The translations under genes were made by a program, and so were the position numbers. The notes beneath the pieces are model-generated. The model saw nothing but the letters and a program-made list of their open reading frames with translations. It made no database searches and was not told where the DNA came from. A stretch of DNA of 56,829 nt from Candidatus Rifleibacteriota bacterium (lineage in GTDB: Bacteria > Muiribacteriota > Ozemobacteria > Ozemobacterales > Ozemobacteraceae), in assembly GCA_024710355.1 (NCBI GenBank), contig JANJUX010000045.1, positions 1 to 56,829 of the forward strand. The letters are read 5' to 3'. Below, one piece after another: positions 16,127 to 24,872 of this stretch (within the stretch, counting starts at the first letter, position 1; every line of letters begins with the position of its first letter).

Positions 16127-17512
16127 TCAGCGAGTTTCTTGCGACTTTTCTCCAAGTTTTAGAGCCTGCATAAGAAAATCGGTATTGAGAATCGAAGGGT
16201 TCTGGTCAGTAAGGTAGAGTTCATCAAATTTGTGCAGCAGCAGAAGTATTTCGACAAGCCGTTCGCGCTCGTCGTAATAGGCTTTGACAGCGGTCTGGGA
16301 AGAATTCGTGAGCAGTCGCTGCGCATCGATAAGCTCGACGATCGAAGATGCACCTTCCTGATAACGTGTAAAAACGATGCGCATATTTTCATAGCTTTGT
16401 TCGGCCATTTTCTCGGCAAAGCTGATACGGGAAAGAGCCTCGTTATAATCGGCAACGGCCTTTTCCAGGATTGCCTTTTTATTGTTTGAAATGTCGCGGA
16501 CTCTCAATCTGACGATTTCTTCGGCCTTTTGTGCCGTGCGCACGGCATTTTCGATGTCGTTGCCATTGTAAACCGGTGTTGTCAGAATGAAAGTTGCAGC
16601 AAAGTCTTTGGTGCCTTCTATTGGGCCAACTTCACGACCATAGTTGCAGGAAGCATCGAGACTCAGTGTTGGTAGATGAGCGCTTCGCGCCGCCTGTACT
16701 GTTTTTTGCAGAATGGTCCGGTCGGTTCTGGCAATGTTGATATCGTTGTCTATCTTGAACAACTCGGGCAGAAGTATCTCACTGTTATAGCTGCCGGTCT
16801 GGAATTTGAGACTTCTCGCCAGTTCGAGTTCTATTGCTGCAGGATTTTGAACATCAAGAATATTTGCCAGATCATATCTGAGGTTTTCGAAACTGTTTTT
16901 GGTTTTTATCAGCTCGGTATTCGAGTTAAGCTGTTCAACCTCTATTCTCAGAACATCGTTATGCAATACCAGCCCGAGTTCTTCGTTGAGCCTGGCAACC
17001 TTCATCAGGGCGGCGATCAGTATCAGGTCGGTTTCGTGAATTTTAATAAGTTCCTGATCGCGAACCAGTTTGAAATAGATGCGGGTCAGTCTGCGCAGCA
17101 CGTCAACTTTCTGGTTGTCTTTGTATGTTTTTTTGATGTCGGTTTTCAGTCGCGTGATTTCTTTTTGTATGGCAGGAATTCTGCCCAGCCCAGGGTAACT
17201 CTGGGTGAGCTTGAGCGAGTAAGTCATCATTTTATCGATGCTGGTCGGGCTTTTTTTCTGGTAATCGTCTTTGAAATCTTTGCTGGTTCTGTTGATAATA
17301 AAATTTACATCAGGAATCAGCGCATTATCAGATGTTTTCTGATCAATGAAGCTTCGCTCGATCTCAAGATCAGAAATCTGCAGACTGATATTTCGCTCAA
17401 GTGCCTTGTCGATCAGACTGGCAAGAGTATCTGCCTGTACTGTTGAAGCTGCAAAAATGACTGATAAGGTTACTATTAGAATTCGGGCTGTAAGTGATGA
17501 TATTGTTTTCAT
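16127..17512 (-). CDS. TolC-family outer-membrane efflux protein
   Basis: This 461-residue protein has a signal peptide ending ASTVQA and the duplicated helical hairpin of outer-membrane factors (first repeat QSYPGLGRIPAIQKEI, second AEQSYENMRIVFTRYQEGASSIVELIDAQRLL). It should be the exit channel for the RND pump and adaptor encoded upstream in the same operon. A 112-base gap with an inverted repeat (CACCTCT at 17546, AGAGGTG near 17586) separates it from the acyl carrier protein gene. The start was taken at the first ATG because it begins the signal peptide. Confidence 0.88.
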   Translation of the reverse strand: MKTISSLTARILIVTLSVIFAASTVQADTLASLIDKALERNISLQISDLEIERSFIDQKTSDNALIPDVNFIINRTSKDFKDDYQKKSPTSIDKMMTYSLKLTQSYPGLGRIPAIQKEITRLKTDIKKTYKDNQKVDVLRRLTRIYFKLVRDQELIKIHETDLILIAALMKVARLNEELGLVLHNDVLRIEVEQLNSNTELIKTKNSFENLRYDLANILDVQNPAAIELELARSLKFQTGSYNSEILLPELFKIDNDINIARTDRTILQKTVQAARSAHLPTLSLDASCNYGREVGPIEGTKDFAATFILTTPVYNGNDIENAVRTAQKAEEIVRLRVRDISNNKKAILEKAVADYNEALSRISFAEKMAEQSYENMRIVFTRYQEGASSIVELIDAQRLLTNSSQTAVKAYYDERERLVEILLLLHKFDELYLTDQNPSILNTDFLMQALKLGEKSQETR

Positions 17513-17624
17513 GGTCTGAACTTCCGTTGATTAAGATATGCACGGCACCTCTCTTATCATGGGAAGATGCGTTCCATTTTGGCCAAGAGGTGAGAATTGT
17601 TATGCAAAAACTATTTGAGTTGTT

Positions 17625-17885
17625 TCAGCTACCGTATGTTCCTTTAGAATGCTCAGCTTTTTTTGCTGTAATGTAATCAATCGCTGTCTTAAGCGACAAA
17701 AACTCAGCAGTATCTTCGTTTGGAATTGATATTTCAAAATGCTCTTCGAATTCCATTAAAAGCTCTGCGATATCGAGGCTGTCGGCGCCGAGTTCTCTCA
17801 GGTCTGTTTCGATTGTGACCTGCTTTTCATCGACCCGCAAAGTGTTTGCCACAATTTTTTTCATTCTTTTAACATAGCTGTTCAC
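17625..17885 (-). CDS. Acyl carrier protein
   Basis: This 86-residue cytoplasmic protein shows the classic ACP pattern: KQVTIETDLRELGADSLDIAELLMEFEEHF with the phosphopantetheine-bearing Ser36 in DSL. It carries acyl chains as thioesters on the 4'-phosphopantetheine arm. The start is GTG at 17885, chosen for an AGGAGG site 9 bases upstream; the longer frame lacks one. It is unusual that it sits inside an RND/TolC export operon rather than beside fatty-acid synthesis genes. That suggests an acyl-chain step is coupled to export; no ketosynthase, AMP-ligase or acyltransferase gene is visible nearby. Confidence 0.9.
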   Translation of the reverse strand: MNSYVKRMKKIVANTLRVDEKQVTIETDLRELGADSLDIAELLMEFEEHFEISIPNEDTAEFLSLKTAIDYITAKKAEHSKGTYGS

Positions 17886-17939
17886 TTGATAATTCCTCCT
17901 GGTGTGGTTGCTCTGAAAATATATTTCAAGTCCTGCCAA

Positions 17940-18272
17940 TCAGATTTCGTTTGCGTTCATTCTGGCAAAATTGGTGATTTTTTCTTTTTCCAGTGCTGCA
18001 ATTCTTTTTTCAAGCTTTCTTATATCTTCTTTTCTTGCAACATCGAATTTGGTGAGGACTTTGAAGATTGCAGGCTCTATTTTCAATTCCAGGTTTTTTT
18101 CACGCTCGATCAGCTCGATCAATTCGTTCAGCGAATGGATAATCTCGTTTCCTTCCTGCTCTGATAAACATCCCTGTTTAACAAGATCTTTGCTGATTTT
18201 TTCGATTTTCTCTCTGGTTATAGATTCTGGGTTGGTGTCATTGAGAATGCCCTTTTTCCATAATTCGATCAT
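17940..18272 (-). CDS. Phasin-like small coiled-coil protein
   Basis: This 110-residue, highly charged helical protein has no membrane segment. It starts ELWKKGILNDTN and has EKISKDLVKQGCLSEQEGNEIIHSL, then a final leucine-zipper-like part (DVARKEDIRKLEKRIAALEK). This matches the small phasin-family proteins (also similar to UbiK/BMFP accessory factors), which coat lipid or polyester granules or help lipid-soluble substrates. The start at 18272 has AAGGAG 8 bases upstream. It lies between the RND pump and the acyl carrier protein, 54 bases from the latter. A hairpin (CACCCC/GGGGTG, 18325-18348) in the gap before it could modulate expression. Function is inferred only. Confidence 0.65.
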   Translation of the reverse strand: MIELWKKGILNDTNPESITREKIEKISKDLVKQGCLSEQEGNEIIHSLNELIELIEREKNLELKIEPAIFKVLTKFDVARKEDIRKLEKRIAALEKEKITNFARMNANEI

Positions 18273-18387
18273 GTTTTTTCTCCTTATTGAAGCCATTTTG
18301 TTGCATACAAAGCTGTCTAAGAAGCACCCCTCGTTTTGCCGCGGGGTGAATTGATACTCTGGTAAAATTGCCTTGTGCGGGTTGCTA

Positions 18388-21300
18388 TCAGGTCTGGTCG
18401 ACTTTTTTGTCGCGCAGAAAGAAGCTGAAGACAATTGGTATGAGAAACATCGAGATGACTGCTGAAGAAAGAATGCCGCCCGCGGAAGAGATGCCTATGT
18501 CGGTGCGCAGTTCTGAGCCGATGCCGCTGCCAAAAGCCATTGGCAGCATGCCAAGAACCGCAGCCAGAGTGATCATGATTACGGGGCGCAGACTGCTGCC
18601 GCACGCCTGAACCAGAGCCTGCTTTTTCGACATTGTTCCGGTGGCTGCCAGATTGTTGTATTCTTCAAGCATCAGGATTGCGTTGTTAACAACGATGCCG
18701 ATAAGCATGACGCCACCCATAAGAACAAAAATCGAAATGGAATAACCGGTAAGATATAAAGCCCAAAGCATGCCGATCAACATGGGGGGGATCGACAGCA
18801 GAATAATGGCAGGCATCGTGAATGATTCCATTACTGCCGCAAGAGTCAGCAAGACCAGCACTACGGCGATTCCGGCGGCTTCGGCAAGGTTCATCTGTGC
18901 ATCATGCATCATTTCGGCCTGGCCCGTCGCTTTAAATTCATAGCCGACCGGCATTACTTTTCTGGAAAACTCGCTGACGTAATTCATGGCATTGCCCATT
19001 GGCAGACTTTTTGCCAGGTAAGACTCGAACTTGGCAATGCGCTGCTTGTCTTTTCGGATAATCTGAATTGGTGCGACAACCTTTTCGAGCTGACCAAAAT
19101 TGGTTAAGGCGATCTGCTTGCCATCTTTGCCGGCAAAACTGAATTCTTTAACCTGCTCAGAACCATCATTTTCGGCAAATTTAACGACAATGTCATAGTT
19201 GCGATCACCTTTTTTGAAGGTTGCTGCCTTTAAGCCTTCAACATTGCCCCTCAGCGCCGTGCCCAGATTTACCGCAGCCATCTGGGATTCGCTTAGGACA
19301 TCGCGCTTCGGAATGACTTTAATTTTCTTTTTGCCGCTGCGCACCGTAGTATCCATAGAAATAAAACCGGCAATGTCTTCGGCTTTAGCCTTTACGGTGG
19401 TAGCAATTTGATCGAGAACATTGAGGTTTTCGCCGCTGTATTCAACCTGCAATGGAGCCTCGCTGCCACCTGCCGGGCTCGGAATGCTGATTGTAACTAT
19501 TGCATCGGTAAAAGTGCTGAAGCTTTTTTTGATTTTTGCGAGAAACTCATCGATAGAAATACTTCGTTTGTCCTTGTCGGCTATTCTGAGCTTTACTTCT
19601 GCAAGATAAACCCCTTCAGAAGAGCGCCCAAAGCCGCCATCTACCTTGCCAACAGCGCTGAGAACAGAGTTAACGTCGGGCAGGCTTCTGGCAATCTTTA
19701 CCGCTTCAAGAGTGCGCAGTCGAGTTTGCTCCAGGCCATAGCTGGTCGGAAACTCAAGCTTGACGGTTACGTTGCCCATGTCTGCCGTAGGCATGAAACC
19801 GCCACCGATAAGCGGAGCAAGCGAAAGTGCATGCAGCATAAGCACAACAAATGCAACTATGAACAAGGCGCTGGCGACTTTATTATTCTGTGCCATCGTT
19901 ATCATATCCATATACCGCTGTGTCACTCGATTGAACCAACCGTTGAAGCCTGTTTCCATTTTTCTCAGCAGTCCTGATTCGTTCGTATTCTTTTTCAGCA
20001 GAATCGAGCTGAGTAACGGGATGATGGTGAATGAAAGGAACAGCGATACCGCTGTCATGATCAGCATTGTGGTGGCAAGCGGTTCCAGAAACAGGCCAAC
20101 CATACTGCCCATATTGGCGATGGGAAAAAGCACGACGATGTTGGTGCCACTGCTTGCCAGAACCGGTATTGTCGAGGCGCTGGTTCCCTCTATTGCTGCT
20201 TGTCTGGCGTCGCCGGTTTCGGCGAACCTTTTCATTATAGCCTCTAATACGACCAGCGAATTGGTTACCAGGATACCAACCGAAAGACCTATTGAAATAA
20301 GAGTCGACAGGTTGAGCGTATAATTCAGAGACTTCATGAAGAAAAAGCCGATAACGATGTTCAGAGGCATGGTAATGCCCGCAATCAGCAGGATCTTTAA
20401 GTTGTAAAGAAACAGAAAGAGAATAAGTGCGGTCAGGAGAATGCCTTGAAAAATGTTTTCCCAGGCACTGCTGGCGTTCGCCTGAATGAATCTGGCGTCG
20501 TCGGAAACCCAGTTCAGCTTCCAGCCGGCCGGCAAAATTGCGGAGATTCTGGCAATGGAATTCTGCAGATTCGTTACGGTAGTAACGGCGTTTGCATCGC
20601 TGCGCTTGATAATTTTAATTGCGATACATGGTTCGTTTTCAAAAAAAGCGATCTGTCTGAGTTCGGCCGCTGCCATTTTTACTTCAGCAATGTCTTTGAG
20701 AAAGATGATTTTCCCATCGTTTTTGTTGCTGATTTCAAGCTCTTTGAGGCCGTCTACGTGTGAAACATCGCCGCTGAACTCGACTCCGATTTCAGTTCCA
20801 AGTTCTTTTATTCGGCCTACCGGAATCGTTTTGACGGCTGAATTAACTGCATGGACAACATCGAGTGTTGACAATCCTCTGGCAGCAAGCTTTTCGCGGT
20901 CTATCAGAATTTGAACTTCGCGTTTTGCGCCGCCGATTAATTCTGCGTCGGCAACGCCATCTACGACTGTAAGTTTGTCTCTCAGGTGGTTGTCGGCGTA
21001 ATCGTAAAGCTCTTCTATTGTGGTCGGGCCAGTAAGCGCCAGATTGGCTACTGGCTTGGAATTAATGTCGAACTTCAATACTTTCGGGTCTTCGGCGTCT
21101 TCAGGCATGTCGGCTCTTGCCAGATCGAGTTTTTCACGCACATCTGTGGCAGCAACATCGATATTGGTACCGAGATTGAATTCAAGAAGGGTCTGACAGG
21201 CGTTTTCCATGCAGGTTGAGCTTATGTGCTTAAGTCCTTCAAGGGTCATCATCCGGTCTTCGATTCTTTTGGCGATATCGGTTTCGATCTGCTCAGGGCT

Positions 21301-21462
21301 TGCGCCAGGAAAGACGGTGACTATTGTGATGTAAGGAATGTCGATTTTGGGCATTAGCTCGAGGCCCATCTTGAAAAAAGAATAGATACCCAGGAGCGTG
21401 AGTCCTATCAGCAGAGCTGACATGGCAACGGGGCGTTTGACTGATGCTGTGGCTAAAAACAT
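18388..21462 (-). CDS. RND efflux pump, HAE1-like, with altered TM4 proton-relay motif
   Basis: This 1024-residue inner-membrane pump has two sets of six helices and two large periplasmic loops. It begins ASVKRPVAMSALLIGLTLLG, has the porter phrase FFKMGLELMPKIDIPYITI and the TM10 phrase LIGIVVNNAILMLEEYNNL. In TM4, where AcrB has VDDAIVVVEN, this protein reads ILVTNSLVVLEA, so the first Asp of the proton relay is Thr (codon 20263-20265) and the second is Asn. It is 9 bases downstream of its adaptor. With TolC in the same operon it should make a tripartite exporter; hydrophobic or lipidic cargo is inferred from the ACP and patatin neighbours. Confidence 0.92.
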   Translation of the reverse strand: MFLATASVKRPVAMSALLIGLTLLGIYSFFKMGLELMPKIDIPYITIVTVFPGASPEQIETDIAKRIEDRMMTLEGLKHISSTCMENACQTLLEFNLGTNIDVAATDVREKLDLARADMPEDAEDPKVLKFDINSKPVANLALTGPTTIEELYDYADNHLRDKLTVVDGVADAELIGGAKREVQILIDREKLAARGLSTLDVVHAVNSAVKTIPVGRIKELGTEIGVEFSGDVSHVDGLKELEISNKNDGKIIFLKDIAEVKMAAAELRQIAFFENEPCIAIKIIKRSDANAVTTVTNLQNSIARISAILPAGWKLNWVSDDARFIQANASSAWENIFQGILLTALILFLFLYNLKILLIAGITMPLNIVIGFFFMKSLNYTLNLSTLISIGLSVGILVTNSLVVLEAIMKRFAETGDARQAAIEGTSASTIPVLASSGTNIVVLFPIANMGSMVGLFLEPLATTMLIMTAVSLFLSFTIIPLLSSILLKKNTNESGLLRKMETGFNGWFNRVTQRYMDMITMAQNNKVASALFIVAFVVLMLHALSLAPLIGGGFMPTADMGNVTVKLEFPTSYGLEQTRLRTLEAVKIARSLPDVNSVLSAVGKVDGGFGRSSEGVYLAEVKLRIADKDKRSISIDEFLAKIKKSFSTFTDAIVTISIPSPAGGSEAPLQVEYSGENLNVLDQIATTVKAKAEDIAGFISMDTTVRSGKKKIKVIPKRDVLSESQMAAVNLGTALRGNVEGLKAATFKKGDRNYDIVVKFAENDGSEQVKEFSFAGKDGKQIALTNFGQLEKVVAPIQIIRKDKQRIAKFESYLAKSLPMGNAMNYVSEFSRKVMPVGYEFKATGQAEMMHDAQMNLAEAAGIAVVLVLLTLAAVMESFTMPAIILLSIPPMLIGMLWALYLTGYSISIFVLMGGVMLIGIVVNNAILMLEEYNNLAATGTMSKKQALVQACGSSLRPVIMITLAAVLGMLPMAFGSGIGSELRTDIGISSAGGILSSAVISMFLIPIVFSFFLRDKKVDQT

Positions 21463-21471
21463 TGTCTGCTC

Positions 21472-22686
21472 CTATTCGATAACCGTTACCGGTAGATTGT
21501 CCTTGAGCATGAATTGCCCCTCGGTGATGACTTTGCTGCCAATGAGCAGTTCTGGTTCTTTAATTTCGGTGAAACCCTCGAATTCTTCGCCCTTTTTTAC
21601 AGTCAGTTTGCGGGCTGTACCGTTTTCACAGGCGAAAATGGCGCATTCGTCAGCGCTTTCGACCAGCGCTCTGGTCGGCACAGTTATAGCGGACTGCTCA
21701 TTGACCAGAAGTCTCATCTGTAGCGATTGCCCGGGCTTGAGATTATGGGTGCCAGCTTCGACCAGACACTTGATTTCGAAGATGTGCATTTTTGTGTCGA
21801 TGACGGGGCTCACATAGGTTACTTTCAGCTTTGGAGAAAGAACCTCGCCATACAGAGTCAATTCGACTTCGGTTTTATCCTGAACAATGCTTGAACTGTA
21901 TTCAGCCGGAATAAAAGCGCTTATCTGCAATTTTTCGGTATTGTCGATTTTAAATGCCGGCTTGCCAGGTTGCCCCATTTCGCCGATTTCGATGTGTTTT
22001 TCGCTGATATAGCCGTCTATGGGGGCAATTACAATTGAGTCAGCCAGGTCTTTTTCTGCCATCTGCAGGTTGATGACTGCCTGCTTTGCCTCAGCCTGAC
22101 CGAGTTCGAGAATTGCCTTTTTGTGCTCTACTTCAGCGACTGACGAAAGATAGTCGGCTTCGTGGTTGTCGAAGCTTTCCTGAGTGATTGCCTGCTTTTC
22201 GAGCAGGGCTTTGTAGCGTGCGTAGCTCTTGGATTTTTTGTCAAAATCGATCTGGGCTTTGCGCAGCAAGGCTTTGCGCTCCTTTTCAACCGCAAGAACA
22301 ATTGCAATATTCTGACGCGCATTATCGACTTTCTGTTGCAGTTTGAGGTTGTCGATTTCGAACAGGCGGGTTTTGCCTTTTTCAACGCGACTGCCCTCGT
22401 CGACAAACAGTTTCTCGACCTCTCCAGAAATTTTGGGGGCAACAAAAGCACTTTGATAAGACTCAACCTTGCCATACACGTTTATGGTCTTGAGGAACTG
22501 CCTTCTGGTTACCTCTGATAATTTAACCGGCACCTTGTTTGGCGAAGATACCTGGGGTTGTTTATCTTCCCTGTTCTTATCAAGTCCCGCATTGGCAGTC
22601 TGTATCTGGGTAAAAGATATGAGCCCGAGAAGGCAGATAAAAGCCAGAAGGGCTATCCATAGTGATTTTCCTGATTGTGAGTGCAT
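21472..22686 (-). CDS. RND periplasmic adaptor (membrane fusion protein)
   Basis: This 404-residue protein has an N-terminal signal anchor (SLWIALLAFICLLGLISF), a lipoyl half (VAPKISGEVEKLFVDEGSRV), a long helical hairpin (about residues 90-190), the second lipoyl half (VIAPIDGYISEKHIEIGEM) and a beta-barrel domain. It links the RND pump to TolC. The start at ATG 22686 has AAGGA 10 bases upstream; a TTG at 22707 would place that site inside the gene. It is the first gene of the operon, behind a sigma-54-type promoter. Confidence 0.9.
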   Translation of the reverse strand: MHSQSGKSLWIALLAFICLLGLISFTQIQTANAGLDKNREDKQPQVSSPNKVPVKLSEVTRRQFLKTINVYGKVESYQSAFVAPKISGEVEKLFVDEGSRVEKGKTRLFEIDNLKLQQKVDNARQNIAIVLAVEKERKALLRKAQIDFDKKSKSYARYKALLEKQAITQESFDNHEADYLSSVAEVEHKKAILELGQAEAKQAVINLQMAEKDLADSIVIAPIDGYISEKHIEIGEMGQPGKPAFKIDNTEKLQISAFIPAEYSSSIVQDKTEVELTLYGEVLSPKLKVTYVSPVIDTKMHIFEIKCLVEAGTHNLKPGQSLQMRLLVNEQSAITVPTRALVESADECAIFACENGTARKLTVKKGEEFEGFTEIKEPELLIGSKVITEGQFMLKDNLPVTVIE

Positions 22687-22837
22687 CTTTTGCCATCCTT
22701 GAATCAATTTGGTTTATTTCAGATAAACAGTCAGAACATTGAACAGATCGATGACTGCCGGCAGACCGACTTTCAGTTTGTCATTGCGCTCTGGCCCCGG
22801 GTAACTGTCTGCCAGGAAACAAAGCAACTATCATAAC

Positions 22838-22853
22838 AGCATAAACCGTGCCA
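22838..22853 (-). promoter_or_regulatory. Sigma-54 (-24/-12) promoter of the RND-ACP-patatin operon
   Basis: The minus strand reads TGGCACGGTTTATGCT, differing from the consensus TGGCACG-N4-TTGC at one base, with exact spacing between the GG and GC elements. It lies about 150 bases upstream of the adaptor start and faces away from a divergent sigma-54 activator gene. Transcription would begin near 22827. Confidence 0.75.
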
Positions 22854-22907
22854 TATATTTGCTGCCGTTGATTTGCACTGGTGATCAATGTTTTGCGCGG
22901 GCTTTGA

Positions 22908-22935
22908 TAAAATCTGTTTTATTTAACAGATTTTA
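22908..22935. promoter_or_regulatory. 11-bp inverted repeat, candidate enhancer for the sigma-54 activator
   Basis: TAAAATCTGTT and AACAGATTTTA form a perfect inverted repeat with a 6-base TTATTT spacer. Its centre is about 75 bases upstream of the -24/-12 element, in the range of sigma-54 enhancer sites, and about 85 bases upstream of the activator gene, allowing autoregulation. Confidence 0.55.
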
Positions 22936-23004
22936 CCTGCTAAATGTGATAGATTGTGTCTAATATGATAGTCGGCGTGAATTTCACATATGGAGTGAGA
23001 TGTT

Positions 23005-24555
23005 TTGAAAAGTTGTAATACCGAAGAATTTTTTCGTGAAGTGGCCTTGAGAATTCATAGCAGTCTCGAAGTTGACGAGGCAATTAAAGCGACTTTTAAT
23101 TATATGTGCGATTTTATTCCCATGGATATGATGGGCATGTATCTGGTTGAAGATGTTGACGACGGCGGAGTAAAGGTTTTTTCGGTATCCAGATATGGTC
23201 AGCGACTTCTCAACGAGCCGGACGACATCAGAGAGCCCATATTGTGGCTCAACAGCAAAGAAGTCAGCGAACTGGAAGTTTTTGAGAAGAGTCAGAAAAA
23301 GTCGATTACCATTGACAACTTCGGCAATTTTCCAGCGCCGATGCTCAAGATTTTTGCCAATATCGAACGCTACTCGATGCTGAAAATGGAAATTGACTCC
23401 GGCGGCTATCGAGGCTGCTCTCTGGTTATTGCCAAAGAGGGGAAAAATGTTTATCGGCAGCACCATGCCGATTTGTTGCTCTCAGTAATGAAGCCGTTTT
23501 CCATCGCCATGAGCAATGCAATCAGGTATCGCGAACTGCTGCAGCTCAAAGAGGGCCTGGTCGATGAAAATCAGGCCATGAAGACCGATCTTGAAAGGTC
23601 TGGTGGCGATCTTGTCGTTGGCGCGGATTTTGGCCTTAAAAGAGTGATGGAAATGGTCAAGACTGTTTCAAGAACTTCCAGCCCGGTATTGCTGCTTGGT
23701 GAAACCGGTACCGGCAAAGAAGTGATTGCAAAAAATATACATCAGACCAGTCCACGCCGCGATGGCCCGTTTGTCAGAGTGCAGTGCGGAGCCATGCCAG
23801 AATCTCTTCTTGACAGCGAACTTTTTGGCCATGAAAAAGGCGCTTTTACTGGTGCTGTTGCGGTTAAAAAGGGACGTTTCGAACGTGCCAACAATGGTAC
23901 GATTTTTCTTGATGAAATTGGTGAGCTGAGCCTGGAAGCGCAGGTTAAGCTTCTCAGGGTACTTCAGGAGAAAGAGTATGAGAGGGTCGGTGGGCAACAT
24001 ACGCTTAAAATAGACGTGCGGGTTATCGCGGCGACTCACCGGAATCTTCTTGAAATGGTGCGCGCCGGCAGGTTTCGTGAAGATCTCTGGTTCAGGCTCA
24101 ATATTTTTCCTATTGAATTACCACCGCTCAGACAAAGAAAAGAAGATATTCTGCCGCTGGCGCAATATTTTATGGTTCGCAAATCGCGCGAGCTGAACAT
24201 GCCGGTCAATCAAAGTCTGGCTCCCGGAACTCTTGACCGCCTGCTGCAATATGACTGGCCAGGCAACGTCAGAGAACTGCAAAATGTTATCGAGCGCGGT
24301 CTGATCGTCTGTAATGGCAAGCCAGTAGAAATACCTGCCAGCTATTTTCCGGGCAAAACCGCAATTGCTTCATCTCCCGAAAGGCGCATGGATACCCTGG
24401 AAAACATCGTCAAAAACCATCTGTGCCGGGTGCTGGATGCGACCAGAGGCCGTATCGAAGGGCCCGGTGGTGCCGCCGAGATACTAGCTCTTAATCCAAG
24501 CACATTGCGTGGCAAACTTCGTAAATACAAGATTCCATTCGGCCACAAAATGTAA
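23005..24555 (+). CDS. Sigma-54-dependent transcriptional activator (GAF - AAA+ - Fis)
   Basis: This 516-residue regulator has a GAF-like sensor domain (about 1-175), a central AAA+ domain with Walker A GETGTGKE (232-239), GAFTGA (279-284) that contacts sigma-54, Walker B GTIFLDE (298-304) and R-finger region, and a C-terminal Fis-type helix-turn-helix (about 460-510, GGAAEILALNPSTLRGKL). The architecture resembles FhlA/NorR-type activators that bind small ligands through GAF. The start is TTG at 23005, with GGAGTGAG about 8 bases upstream. It is divergent from the RND-ACP operon, which carries a matching -24/-12 promoter, so that operon is its likely target. Confidence 0.92.
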   Translation: MKSCNTEEFFREVALRIHSSLEVDEAIKATFNYMCDFIPMDMMGMYLVEDVDDGGVKVFSVSRYGQRLLNEPDDIREPILWLNSKEVSELEVFEKSQKKSITIDNFGNFPAPMLKIFANIERYSMLKMEIDSGGYRGCSLVIAKEGKNVYRQHHADLLLSVMKPFSIAMSNAIRYRELLQLKEGLVDENQAMKTDLERSGGDLVVGADFGLKRVMEMVKTVSRTSSPVLLLGETGTGKEVIAKNIHQTSPRRDGPFVRVQCGAMPESLLDSELFGHEKGAFTGAVAVKKGRFERANNGTIFLDEIGELSLEAQVKLLRVLQEKEYERVGGQHTLKIDVRVIAATHRNLLEMVRAGRFREDLWFRLNIFPIELPPLRQRKEDILPLAQYFMVRKSRELNMPVNQSLAPGTLDRLLQYDWPGNVRELQNVIERGLIVCNGKPVEIPASYFPGKTAIASSPERRMDTLENIVKNHLCRVLDATRGRIEGPGGAAEILALNPSTLRGKLRKYKIPFGHKM

Positions 24556-24562
24556 TAATCGT

Positions 24563-24799
24563 TTACCTGCAACAACAATGGTTTTTCGAAGCAGGACTCG
24601 AATCTGCATACTGTCTGATCAGCTCAGCAATATCTGCCGAACAGCACGTTTTCTTCGGATTAAGCTGAAGGCATTGATTGCCGGTGCAGGCACCAGTGGT
24701 CTGCTGGATCTTCTGGAGAGAATTGGCGCCGGCCTTGATGGCCTCGATAATTGTCTCTTTATCAACATTTTTGCAGAAGCAGATAATGGTTTTTTCCAC
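24563..24799 (-). CDS. Small BFD-type [2Fe-2S]-binding protein
   Basis: This 78-residue protein has the four-Cys pattern of the bacterioferritin-associated ferredoxin (BFD/NifU-middle) domain: ICFCKN (Cys7, Cys9) and ACTGNQC (Cys38, Cys43), separated by a helical part (ETIIEAIKAGANSLQKIQQ). A second Cys-rich piece, KTCCSADIAELI, follows, and the tail ends HCCCR. It may act as an electron-transfer or cluster-delivery partner. The start chosen is GTG at 24799, with AAAAAGG 8 bases upstream. A longer frame to 24898 would begin inside the terminator of the upstream gene. It converges with the sigma-54 activator and has a decayed duplicate at 13509-13723. Confidence 0.8.
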   Translation of the reverse strand: MEKTIICFCKNVDKETIIEAIKAGANSLQKIQQTTGACTGNQCLQLNPKKTCCSADIAELIRQYADSSPASKNHCCCR

Positions 24800-24833
24800 A
24801 ATCAGGACCTTTTTGCCAATTTCTGAAATTAAA

Positions 24834-24862
24834 CCGGCTCCGGAGAATCCTTCCGGAGCCGG
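24834..24862 (-). terminator. Terminator of the PPDK-PGK fusion gene
   Basis: On the minus strand the perfect stem CCGGCTCCGG / CCGGAGCCGG with a 9-base loop is followed by TTTAATTT. It lies 10 bases after the fusion gene's stop. A related hairpin lies at 13764-13779, upstream of the decayed 2Fe-2S gene copy. Confidence 0.8.
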
Positions 24863-24872
24863 TCTGAAGAGC

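Noticed and set aside
24588..24610. T-arm-like sequence (GCAGATTCGAGTCCTGC) read on the minus strand
   Set aside because: It is coding sequence near the end of the 2Fe-2S gene; there is no acceptor stem, anticodon arm or CCA end around it.
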